A program made the position numbers and the translations under genes. A stretch of DNA of 39,349 nt from Alphaproteobacteria bacterium (GTDB lineage: Bacteria; Pseudomonadota; Alphaproteobacteria; Rhizobiales; JAJFHC01). Under the pieces are notes generated by a model that saw only the letters and a list, made by a program, of their open reading frames with translations, was not told the origin of the DNA and made no database searches. The DNA lies in NCBI GenBank assembly GCA_021775805.1, contig JAJFHD010000075.1, forward strand, positions 1-39,349. Direction: 5' to 3'. This document shows, one piece after another, positions 7,827-14,105 of the stretch (positions are counted from its first letter, which is position 1; each line of letters begins with the position of its first letter).

Positions 7827-9067
7827 CCGGTGCCCATCAGTGGCTTGACGCGCGCTTTGGCGAGATCAGGCCCAAGGCGGTCGCTGCCCTGACACGCTAC
7901 TTCCGCGATGTCGATCTGGCCGAGGAAGCCTTTGCGGCGGGCTGCGTCCGAGCCCTGAAGTCATGGCCCGAAAAAGGCCAGCCTGACGATCCGTTCGCCT
8001 GGCTCCTGACGGTTGCCCGCAACATCGGGCGGGACATCCTGCGCCGCCGGGCCCGGCCCGTGACCGACGAGGCTTTTGTCTTCCCTGCCGATCCACCGGA
8101 GGACATCTCGATCGAGACCCTCGACGCCCGGGGCCTGCGCGACGATGTCCTGCGCCTCCTGTTCATATGCTGCCACCCAGCACTACCGCCTCAGGACCAG
8201 TCGGCGCTGGCCTTGCGCATTGTCGCCGGCCTGTCGGTGGAGGAAATCGCACGCGCCTTCCTGATCAGGCCCCGGGCCATGGAACAGCGCATCACCCGGG
8301 CCAAACGCACCATCGCCCAGGCCGACATTCCCTTTGAGACGCCGGATCTGGCTGAACGCCACAAACGCATGACCGCCGTCTCCCTCATGGTCTATCTGCT
8401 GTTCAACGAAGGCTGGTCGGCAAGTTCGGGCGACACCCAGATCAAGGCACCGTTGTGCGAAGAAGCCATACGGCTGGCCAGGTTGTTGCTCGATTTGTTC
8501 CCTGCCATCAGCGAACTGATGGGCCTGCTCGCCCTGTTTCTGGTCCAGCATTCGAGACGCAGGGCAAGGATCGACAGCAACGGCGGCCTGGTGCCGCTCG
8601 ACGCCCAGGACCGCACCGCCTGGGACCGGCCCATGATCGCGGAAGCAAAGGCTCTGCTGGAAAAGGCGCTGCGACATGGCTCTGCCGGCCCCTACCAGAT
8701 CCAGGCAGCCATCGGGCTCGTCCACGCCGCTGCGAACGCACACGAGGAAACCGACTGGCCGGAGATCGAGCGGCTCTACGCAGCCCTTTACGCACTGGAA
8801 CCGACACCGGTGGTCAGGCTCAACCATGCCTCTGCCGTGGCCAAGGTCAGGGGACCGCAAGCAGCCCTCGACATGATTGACCCGCTTGCAGCCGAACTGG
8901 ACACATACCGGTGGTATCACGCCGCCCGCGGCGCCTTCCTGTTCGAGTTGAAGGACTATGCGGCTGCCAAACAGGCCTTCGAGCGGACCGTCTCATTGGG
9001 GCCGACCGACCAGGAAAATCACTTCCTCGGGCAAAAAATCGCCGCTTGTGAAAAATATCTCGTTTGA
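7823..9067 (+). CDS. ECF42-group RNA polymerase sigma factor with C-terminal repeat domain
   Basis: A 414-residue protein, about twice the size of a minimal ECF sigma factor. Region sigma-2 spans roughly 15-80 (AEEAFAAGCVRALKSW, FAWLLTVARNIGRDILRRR), and sigma-4 spans about 105-165 with the helix-turn-helix LSVEEIARAFLIRPRAMEQR. The remaining 250 residues form the helical, TPR-like extension characteristic of ECF42, with the conserved block YLLFNEGWSASSG near 191-203 and AIGLVHAAA later. No anti-sigma gene is adjacent, which is normal for this group: the C-terminal domain itself is thought to control activity. It is coupled to the DGPF gene. Likely targets are its own operon and the downstream gene at 9157, judged from shared promoter motifs. 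Confidence 0.92.
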   Translation: MTGAHQWLDARFGEIRPKAVAALTRYFRDVDLAEEAFAAGCVRALKSWPEKGQPDDPFAWLLTVARNIGRDILRRRARPVTDEAFVFPADPPEDISIETLDARGLRDDVLRLLFICCHPALPPQDQSALALRIVAGLSVEEIARAFLIRPRAMEQRITRAKRTIAQADIPFETPDLAERHKRMTAVSLMVYLLFNEGWSASSGDTQIKAPLCEEAIRLARLLLDLFPAISELMGLLALFLVQHSRRRARIDSNGGLVPLDAQDRTAWDRPMIAEAKALLEKALRHGSAGPYQIQAAIGLVHAAANAHEETDWPEIERLYAALYALEPTPVVRLNHASAVAKVRGPQAALDMIDPLAAELDTYRWYHAARGAFLFELKDYAAAKQAFERTVSLGPTDQENHFLGQKIAACEKYLV

Positions 9068-9069
9068 GG

Positions 9070-9096
9070 TGTCGGAACCGCGGCCGGTTCTTCGTC
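9070..9096 (+). promoter_or_regulatory. Second ECF42-type promoter candidate
   Basis: TGTCGG (9070-9075), a 17-base spacer, and CGTC (9093-9096) followed by TTA. Both blocks and the spacing are identical to the site before the YCII gene, while the spacer sequence differs. It starts three bases after the sigma-factor stop codon and lies about 60 bases before the VOC gene, so it would serve the genes downstream separately. Confidence 0.6.
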
Positions 9097-9156
9097 TTAG
9101 AAACATCTGCACCGCCCAAACAACATTGTGCAGACAATACTGAAACGGAGACTGAC

Positions 9157-9540
9157 ATGAACGAACATATGACAAGGCCGGGCGTTGCCGGCTGGATCCA
9201 GTACACAGGCCCGGACAACACCGCGGCCAAACAGTTCTACCGCGATGTCGTCGGCTGGACGATTACCGACATGCCGATGCAGGACGGCTCCAGCTATTCC
9301 GGCATCATGGTCGGCGACAGCCCGATCGGCGGTTTCTCTCCCTACCCGGAAGACCGTGGCAACTGGACCGCCTTCATCACGGTCGACGATGTCGATGCCT
9401 GCGCCGCCCGGGCAACCGACGCCGGTGCCACGATCCTGTCCGGCCCGATGGACGCGCCAGGCGTTGGCCGCATCGTTACCCTGCGCGACCCGCAGGGCGC
9501 CCGGATCGCCCTGATCACCTATCAAAGCATGCAAGCCTAA
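9157..9540 (+). CDS. VOC (glyoxalase/bleomycin-resistance) family protein
   Basis: A 127-residue vicinal-oxygen-chelate protein with two beta-alpha-beta-beta-beta modules: module one around GVAGWIQYTGPDNTAAKQFY and the following VVGW, module two from about WTAFITVDDVDACAARA to TLRDPQGARIALITY. The pattern resembles the 'VOC family protein' group in which the second repeat reads D-D-V and then DPQG. Only some of the canonical metal ligands are apparent, so catalytic activity is uncertain. The start is the ATG at 9157, with CGGAG about six bases ahead; upstream in-frame extension would cross the promoter candidate. Such proteins commonly accompany DGPF/ECF systems. First gene of a four-gene run. 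Confidence 0.87.
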   Translation: MNEHMTRPGVAGWIQYTGPDNTAAKQFYRDVVGWTITDMPMQDGSSYSGIMVGDSPIGGFSPYPEDRGNWTAFITVDDVDACAARATDAGATILSGPMDAPGVGRIVTLRDPQGARIALITYQSMQA

Positions 9541-9575
9541 CGGCCGCCGCAGACCGAACCACAGGAAAGCACCAG

Positions 9576-9968
9576 ATGGCCTTCTCCCATACCGTCCTGT
9601 TTATCGCACTGTTTGCGCTGATCCAGACCCCCATGACGATTGTTGTGGGACTTCGACGTCTCAAGACCGACATTCACTTCCTCGATGGCGGCGACGAGAC
9701 ACTGTTGCGGCGCATGCGAGCCCATGGCAATTTCACCGAAACCGTGCCGATTGCACTCCTCGCCATGGCAGCGGCTGAATACAGCAGCGCACCGTCCCTG
9801 CTGCTCTGGGCGGGTGGCGGTCTGCTGTTGACCGGCCGCCTTGTCCACTATGCCACGCTGATTCAGGTTGGCTGGGGCAATGGCCGTGCGGTCGGCATGG
9901 CGTGCACATTCGCCACGCTCGCGAGCTTTGCCGTGTACAGTTTGCTGGCACAGGCCGGCGTGTTGTGA
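9576..9968 (+). CDS. MAPEG-family membrane protein
   Basis: A 130-residue integral membrane protein of the MAPEG family (membrane-associated eicosanoid/glutathione-metabolism proteins; bacterial members are mostly of unknown substrate). Four hydrophobic segments can be seen: about 4-26, 68-85, 87-103 and 110-128. Between the first two lies the conserved cytosolic loop with RRMRAHGNFTETVPIALLAM, where the Arg, the Asn and the Glu match the family signature RAHxNFxE. AGGAAAG precedes the ATG at a good distance. Gap of 35 bases from the VOC gene. The family hints at glutathione-linked detoxification, which would suit a stress-type sigma regulon; that is inference. Confidence 0.88.
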   Translation: MAFSHTVLFIALFALIQTPMTIVVGLRRLKTDIHFLDGGDETLLRRMRAHGNFTETVPIALLAMAAAEYSSAPSLLLWAGGGLLLTGRLVHYATLIQVGWGNGRAVGMACTFATLASFAVYSLLAQAGVL

Positions 9969-9979
9969 AGGAGGACATC

Positions 9980-10321
9980 ATGGCCTATGACGAAGACCTT
10001 TCCGACCGCTACCGCGATGCACTCGAAGGCCTTGCCGGGGTGTCCGAGAAACGCATGATGGGCGGGCTTTGCTTTCTGCTCGACGGCAACATGATTGGCG
10101 GCGCCGACCGCACCAGGGACGGCGCCGGTCGCTTCATGTTCCGCGTCGGCAAGCACCGGCATGCCGAGGCCATGGCCAGGACGGGGGCTGCAATCATGGA
10201 AATGGGCGGCAGACGCATGAGCGGCATGATCTTTGTCGACGCCGATACCTGCAGCGCCGACGCCCTGAAGGATTGGATGTCTTTCACCCTGGAATTCACG
10301 GCAACCCTGCCGCCGAAGTAA
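9980..10321 (+). CDS. TfoX/Sxy N-terminal domain protein
   Basis: A 113-residue protein consisting only of the TfoX N-terminal domain. The family pattern is visible: an N-terminal helix (DLSDRYRDALEG), then SEKRMMGGLCFLLDGNMIGG, and later FRVGKHRHAEAMA and GGRRMSGMIFVD. Full-length TfoX/Sxy promotes competence gene expression in gammaproteobacteria, but short single-domain versions are widespread and uncharacterised, so no competence role is claimed. The ATG at 9980 is preceded by a strong AAGGAGG (9968-9974) and lies 11 bases after the MAPEG stop, supporting co-transcription. Confidence 0.86.
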   Translation: MAYDEDLSDRYRDALEGLAGVSEKRMMGGLCFLLDGNMIGGADRTRDGAGRFMFRVGKHRHAEAMARTGAAIMEMGGRRMSGMIFVDADTCSADALKDWMSFTLEFTATLPPK

Positions 10322-10344
10322 CGGAACGACGCGAGGAACCAAGA

Positions 10345-11025
10345 ATGCAGAATATGGAGACCACAGCATTCCCGGGATTTGCTCCTGAGACGGTACAATT
10401 TCTCAAGGCCCTGAAAACCAACAACAGCCGTGAATGGTTCACCGCAAACAAGAAGACCTACGAGCAGGTCTACAAACGTCCTGCGAAGGCGTTCAGCGGG
10501 GCGATGGCAGCCGAACTCGAACAGCTTACCGGTATCCCTCACGCATCGAAGATCTTCCGCGTCAACCGCGACCTGCGGTTCGCCAAAGACAAGACCCCCT
10601 ACAACACGCACCTGCACATATCTTTCATTCCGCACAGCGATCTGGCCACCCCGCCCTGCTGGTTCTTCGGATTGGACACCGGGTCCCTGGCGCTGGGCGC
10701 CGGTGTGTTCGGCTTCGACAAGACCATGCTCGAGGTTTTCCGAAACCGCATCGACAGCAAAGACGGCGACCTGCTCCAGAGCCATTTGTCGACGTTGCGT
10801 TCAAACGGCGTCCGGATCAGCGATCCGGACCTCCAACGCGTGCCATCAGGCTACCCGAAGGATCACCGCCATGCCGATCTGCTGCGCCACAAGGGGGTTT
10901 CGGCCTGGATCGACTTTGAAGACACGGATGCCGCCATCGGCGACAGCGTTGTGGACACCTGCCTCAACGGTTTCAAGCGCTTATGGCCGGTATTTGACTG
11001 GTTGCTTGAAATGAAAGCAGCGTAA
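10345..11025 (+). CDS. DUF2461 (TIGR02453) family protein
   Basis: A 226-residue protein of the DUF2461/TIGR02453 family, function unknown. Diagnostic segments are FPGFAPETVQFLKALKTNNSREWF near the N-terminus (split here by no gap), RVNRDLRFAKDKTPYNTH in the first half and the aromatic GFDKTMLEVFRNRID block in the centre. The KDKTPYNTH motif is the most conserved part of the family. The start is the ATG at 10345, with GAGGA seven bases before it and 23 bases after the TfoX-like stop; an in-frame extension upstream overlaps that gene in another frame and is rejected. Last gene of the run from 9157; a tRNA gene follows on the opposite strand. Confidence 0.88.
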   Translation: MQNMETTAFPGFAPETVQFLKALKTNNSREWFTANKKTYEQVYKRPAKAFSGAMAAELEQLTGIPHASKIFRVNRDLRFAKDKTPYNTHLHISFIPHSDLATPPCWFFGLDTGSLALGAGVFGFDKTMLEVFRNRIDSKDGDLLQSHLSTLRSNGVRISDPDLQRVPSGYPKDHRHADLLRHKGVSAWIDFEDTDAAIGDSVVDTCLNGFKRLWPVFDWLLEMKAA

Positions 11026-11109
11026 GAACCTGTCGGCGACATCCCACTGCAAATGGATGCAGAAGCAATTGCGTCGTTGCTGGAATTTAACAACCTGCAA
11101 ACAGGAAAT

Positions 11110-11196
11110 TGGTGCGGCCGAGAAGACTCGAACTTCCACGGGTTTTACCCCACAGCGACCTCAACGCTGCGCGTCTACCAGTTCCGCCACGGCCGC
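11110..11196 (-). tRNA. tRNA-Leu (GAG)
   Basis: An 87-base class II tRNA, with the CCA end encoded. The acceptor stem GCGGCCG pairs with CGGCCGC, the anticodon stem CAGCG/CGCTG encloses the loop TTGAGGT giving anticodon GAG, and the long variable arm (TGGGGTAAAACCC region) is typical of leucine tRNAs. The T arm has GTTCGAGTC. It reads CTC and CTT codons. A short hairpin (11094-11105, CCTG/CAGG with TTGTTAAATT after it) could terminate the transcript. Confidence 0.96.
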
Positions 11197-11285
11197 CCGT
11201 ATTCGACTGGTGCGCCGGATGTATCAAATCCTGACGCGTCGAACAAGCACTCAATTCGCTATCCGGGGATTATTTCAGGGCAATT

Positions 11286-11528
11286 TCACCGCTCGTGGTC
11301 GGAACGGCCGAGGATTTCGGAAACCTCCACGGCAATCTTGTCGTCACTGACCACAATATCCCCTATCGCCACGGGGATATTGTTTGCCAGCACGTGGACC
11401 TGATCGTCCTCGTGGGTCTCAAGCTCGATCACGGCACCACGGCCCATGCGCAGGAGCTGCTGGATCGGCATCCGGGCGCGGCCCAGGACAACGGCGATTT
11501 CGATGGAAACACCGGTTACACTATTCAC
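11286..11528 (-). CDS. Orphan SpoA/FliN-like protein
   Basis: An 80-residue protein that is almost entirely one SpoA (surface presentation of antigens) domain, the fold of the C-terminal part of the flagellar switch protein FliN and of type III secretion C-ring proteins. Recognisable segments are VSIEIAVVLGRARMPIQQLL, GRGAVIELE, VHVLANNIPVAIGDIVVSDD and VEVSEIL, in the order found in FliN. The start is a GTG at 11528 with a perfect GGAGG six bases before it; the acidic N-terminal part of full FliN is absent. No flagellar or secretion gene lies nearby. It is divergent from lipB and followed by tRNA-Leu. Whether it works in a motor or elsewhere cannot be told. Confidence 0.85.
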   Translation of the reverse strand: MNSVTGVSIEIAVVLGRARMPIQQLLRMGRGAVIELETHEDDQVHVLANNIPVAIGDIVVSDDKIAVEVSEILGRSDHER

Positions 11529-11660
11529 GAACGACCTCCGAACCCCTAAAAGGGACAGACGCAACACCACTAAGATCAGCGCCCAGCAAAATTACACGTC
11601 AATCCTACAGTTCCATTTTATGGTTACCAGTTCGTTAAGCAGTGAGACCGGAAAGCAAAA

Positions 11661-12419
11661 ATGCAAGGCCCAGCCCCCATCCAGACACGCGACGCCCTCG
11701 CGCCAAGCCCGGCATTTCGGACCGACGGCAAGCCGGTCGAATGGTACACAAGCGACCACCCGGTGCCTTACCGGCAAGCACTTCAGGAAATGGAACGCCG
11801 TGCGGCGCTGATATCCGAAGGCAGGGCCGCCGAACGCGTGTGGCTTCTGGAGCACCCGCCGCTTTACACAGCCGGGACCAGCGCCAATACCGCTGACCTT
11901 ATCGATCCAGGGCGGTTTCCGGTTCATCAGACCGGCCGCGGCGGCCAGTACACCTATCACGGGCCAGGCCAAAGGGTTGCCTATGTGTTGCTGGACCTGA
12001 AGGCCCGCCGGCCCGACGTGCGCGCCTTCGTCGCCGACCTGGAGCGCTGGATCATATCGTGCCTGGGACACTTCAATGTCACCGGCGAACGCCGTGAAGA
12101 CCGGGTCGGTGTCTGGATTGCCCGGCCCGATCAAGCGGCCGGACGCGAGGACAAGATCGCCGCCATCGGCATTCGCATCCGCAAATGGGTGACATTTCAC
12201 GGCATCAGCCTCAACGTAGACCCTGATCTCGATCACTTTTCAGGGATTGTCCCCTGCGGTGTGCAGCATCACGGCGTCACCAGCCTTGTCGACCTGGGCC
12301 TGCCGGTCACCATGGACGATGCCGACCTGGCGCTCAGACAGAGCTTCGAGTCGGTCTTCGGGCCGACCGTTCAGTCGAAGGCATCCGCCGTGGCACCGCC
12401 CAGAGGGTCCGGGCCATAA
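11661..12419 (+). CDS. lipB: Octanoyltransferase LipB
   Basis: A 252-residue lipoyl(octanoyl) transferase, which moves octanoate from octanoyl-ACP to lipoyl domains of 2-oxoacid dehydrogenases and the glycine cleavage H protein, the first step of lipoate synthesis. Motifs are [12 protein letters not shown], the signature [12 protein letters not shown] (about 93-104), the catalytic Lys in [17 protein letters not shown] (Lys165) and the catalytic Cys in GIVPCG (Cys199). The C-terminus is extended by about 40 residues beyond the core. ATG start with a weak GGAAAG. Its last 49 bases overlap the tail of a DUF805 gene on the other strand. LipA is not in the window. Confidence 0.96.
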   Translation: MQGPAPIQTRDALAPSPAFRTDGKPVEWYTSDHPVPYRQALQEMERRAALISEGRAAERVWLLEHPPLYTAGTSANTADLIDPGRFPVHQTGRGGQYTYHGPGQRVAYVLLDLKARRPDVRAFVADLERWIISCLGHFNVTGERREDRVGVWIARPDQAAGREDKIAAIGIRIRKWVTFHGISLNVDPDLDHFSGIVPCGVQHHGVTSLVDLGLPVTMDDADLALRQSFESVFGPTVQSKASAVAPPRGSGP

Positions 12420-12790
12420 TCGTTCGGTCCGTCGGTTCCCTTGAGAATGCCAAGATCAACGATCCACCAAACGGTAACACCAAGAATGAACACCACAGGT
12501 ACTACAAACAAGCTGGCATCCATAAACATGAAGACGATAGTCACTACGGGCAAGAACAGGAGAAGCACCCACCATCCTGATTTGCCCCTGTCATGGCACC
12601 GCTTTATGTACACGCAGAGTGTCGGGTAAATTAGCGCAAGGGAAATCAGGCTTCCGATAATCCCAGTGCCCACGACCGAAGAAACTACGAACTGCACCAC
12701 AAACATTATTGCCACGCCGATCCAGAATGGTTGACGGCTAATCCGACCCTCATGGGATAAAAATAGCCGGTTCCAGTCCAACTGGTTCAT
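12371..12790 (-). CDS. DUF805 family membrane protein
   Basis: A 139-residue inner-membrane protein of the DUF805 family, which has no established function. It begins with the family's amphipathic segment ([17 protein letters not shown]), has hydrophobic segments at about 24-46, 48-60, 75-92 and 94-112, and keeps the cytosolic loop [17 protein letters not shown] characteristic of the family. It ends with a hydrophilic tail containing the usual [10 protein letters not shown] block. The start is the ATG at 12790, preceded by GGAGGGG. The final 49 bases overlap the 3' end of lipB in the antisense direction, so the two mRNAs would be complementary there. Confidence 0.88.
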   Translation of the reverse strand: MNQLDWNRLFLSHEGRISRQPFWIGVAIMFVVQFVVSSVVGTGIIGSLISLALIYPTLCVYIKRCHDRGKSGWWVLLLFLPVVTIVFMFMDASLFVVPVVFILGVTVWWIVDLGILKGTDGPNDYGPDPLGGATADAFD

Positions 12791-12907
12791 GTTCCCCTCC
12801 TGCAGTTCAATGCGACGCAAACTTCCACTCACCAGGTGAGTCGGAGACTGCAGCCTAACACCGAACACCCGGTATCTGTCAAAGGTAAGGCCTTGGGGAA
12901 CCGACGC

Positions 12908-13165
12908 CTATTCGATTGCCGGCAGAGCGCCGCCATCGTGGAGTTCGGGTGCCGGGCGATGGCGCCGCCGGACCAACATGGCACGTTCATGAAGCCGGCC
13001 TATGATCCTGCTGGCCGTACGTTCGAACAGGAAGGGGAAAATGCCGTGTATCAAACAAACCGCAAACCCGGTCAGCATCCAGCAGGCAAACGACAGGCTT
13101 GCGGTCAGGTGCTGGCCATAGGTTTCACCAACCGATGACGGGTGTTCCGTAAAGAGCTTGTCCAT
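12908..13165 (-). CDS. Small membrane protein (DUF6356-like), copy A
   Basis: An 85-residue protein with one long hydrophobic region (SLSFACWMLTGFAVCLIHGI, about 22-46) flanked by FTEHPSSVGETYGQHL before and FERTASRIIGRLHERAM after. The arrangement (TEHP-SV-ETY-QHL, hydrophobic hairpin, PFLFERT/SRII-RLH) matches a small alphaproteobacterial family that I recall as DUF6356. The C-terminal 20 residues are basic then variable. I choose the second ATG (13165): GAGGAGG is one base from the first ATG but ten from this one. It is paralogous to the next gene at 13240. Function unknown; likely inner membrane. Confidence 0.72.
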   Translation of the reverse strand: MDKLFTEHPSSVGETYGQHLTASLSFACWMLTGFAVCLIHGIFPFLFERTASRIIGRLHERAMLVRRRHRPAPELHDGGALPAIE

Positions 13166-13239
13166 GGCACGCATTCCTCCTCAACCGGAATGAAATGGTG
13201 CGCTCAAATAGTTAGCGATGGGTAAACGGACATGTCTGT

Positions 13240-13500
13240 CTAGCGGGTTTGCACGGCAGAAATGTTACGGGTCTGCGTATCGTGAGGATGGCTCAGTTTC
13301 GCCCGGTTGACGACCATGCGGTCATGCAATCGTTCAATTATCCGGCTGCCGCTGCGTTCGAACAGGAACGGAACAACCGCATGAACCAGACACAGAACCG
13401 TCCCCAGCGCCATCCATCCGGAAAACGAGGCCGCATGTCTCAAGTGTTGAAAATATGTTTCGTCGACAGAATCAAGGTGGCGGGTGAAGCGTCCGTTCAT
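13240..13500 (-). CDS. Small membrane protein (DUF6356-like), copy B
   Basis: An 86-residue paralogue of the downstream gene. The shared skeleton is FTRHLDSVDETYFQHLRHA, then a hydrophobic region (about 26-48: ASFSGWMALGTVLCLVHAVV), then PFLFERSGSRIIERLHDRM. The two proteins are about half identical over 65 residues and then diverge completely. An SD (AGAGGA) lies seven bases before the ATG. The 74-base gap between the copies and the common strand fit a tandem duplication read as one unit. The gene is divergent from an Lrp/AsnC regulator, whose promoter region it shares, making these two genes plausible targets. Function unknown. Confidence 0.75.
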   Translation of the reverse strand: MNGRFTRHLDSVDETYFQHLRHAASFSGWMALGTVLCLVHAVVPFLFERSGSRIIERLHDRMVVNRAKLSHPHDTQTRNISAVQTR

Positions 13501-13589
13501 GGTCGTGTCCTCTGTTTTTCGATGAGGCGCATCATGCCCCAGCCGCCGCAGAATGTGATTTTGTTCTTTTTAGTGAACAGGCGAAATTG

Positions 13590-13604
13590 TGGAAATTTAT
13601 TCCA
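13590..13604 (+). promoter_or_regulatory. Candidate Lrp-type operator with adjacent -10 box
   Basis: TGGAAATTTATTCCA is a 15-base dyad (arms TGGAA/TTCCA) matching 12 of 15 positions of the E. coli Lrp consensus YAGHAWATTWTDCTR. It ends eight bases before TATAAA (13613-13618), which itself lies only six bases before the regulator's ATG at 13625, so the mRNA may be leaderless. A second dyad, TGTTC-N8-GAACA, lies at 13562-13579. Bound regulator would cover the -35 region. Confidence 0.5.
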
Positions 13605-13624
13605 AATAATTGTATAAATGTAGA

Positions 13625-14086
13625 ATGGATCTGACAGACAAGAAGATTTTGCGCGAACTCCAGCGCGATTCAGACAGGCCGGTTTCAGCGATCGCGGAAG
13701 CCGTCGGCCTGAGCACTACGCCGTGCTGGCGGCGCATTCAGAACATGGAAAAGTCCGGTTTGATCAAGCGCCGGGTAGCCCTCCTCGATCGAACGGCCCT
13801 GAACGTTGGGGTAACGGTGTTTGTCAACATCAGAACAAATGAACACTCATCCCAATGGCTGGATGAATTCGCAGCACGCATCTCCCGGATTGACGAAGTC
13901 GTCGAATTCTACCGGATGAGCGGCAATGTCGACTACATGCTGCGCGTCGTGGTGCCGGATATCGACGCTTATGACAGTGTCTACAAACGTCTGATCGAGA
14001 TCCCGGGACTGGGCGACGTGAGTTCGGCGTTTGCCATGGAAGAAATCAAATACACAACCGAACTGCCGCTCGGATACGCGTCGTGA
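13625..14086 (+). CDS. Lrp/AsnC-family transcriptional regulator
   Basis: A 153-residue feast/famine regulator. Residues about 4-60 form the winged helix-turn-helix (DKKILRELQRDSDRPVSAIA, then LSTTPCWRRIQNMEKSGLIKR), close to the Lrp and BkdR branch with the conserved CWRR recognition helix. The C-terminal RAM domain (about 65-150) has the beta-alpha-beta-beta-alpha-beta order, with VEFYRMSGNVDYMLRVVVPD as the ligand-binding strand-turn. Such proteins sense amino acids. The ATG at 13625 has no SD and a -10-like TATAAA just upstream, suggesting a leaderless message. It is divergent from the two small membrane protein genes and convergent with pccA. Confidence 0.9.
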   Translation: MDLTDKKILRELQRDSDRPVSAIAEAVGLSTTPCWRRIQNMEKSGLIKRRVALLDRTALNVGVTVFVNIRTNEHSSQWLDEFAARISRIDEVVEFYRMSGNVDYMLRVVVPDIDAYDSVYKRLIEIPGLGDVSSAFAMEEIKYTTELPLGYAS

Positions 14087-14105
14087 GACGGCTTGCGGAC
14101 CGGTT

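Noticed and set aside
11110..11300. tRNA-Leu as an integration site for a mobile island
   Set aside because: No integrase, direct repeat of the tRNA 3' end or foreign composition was seen on either side.
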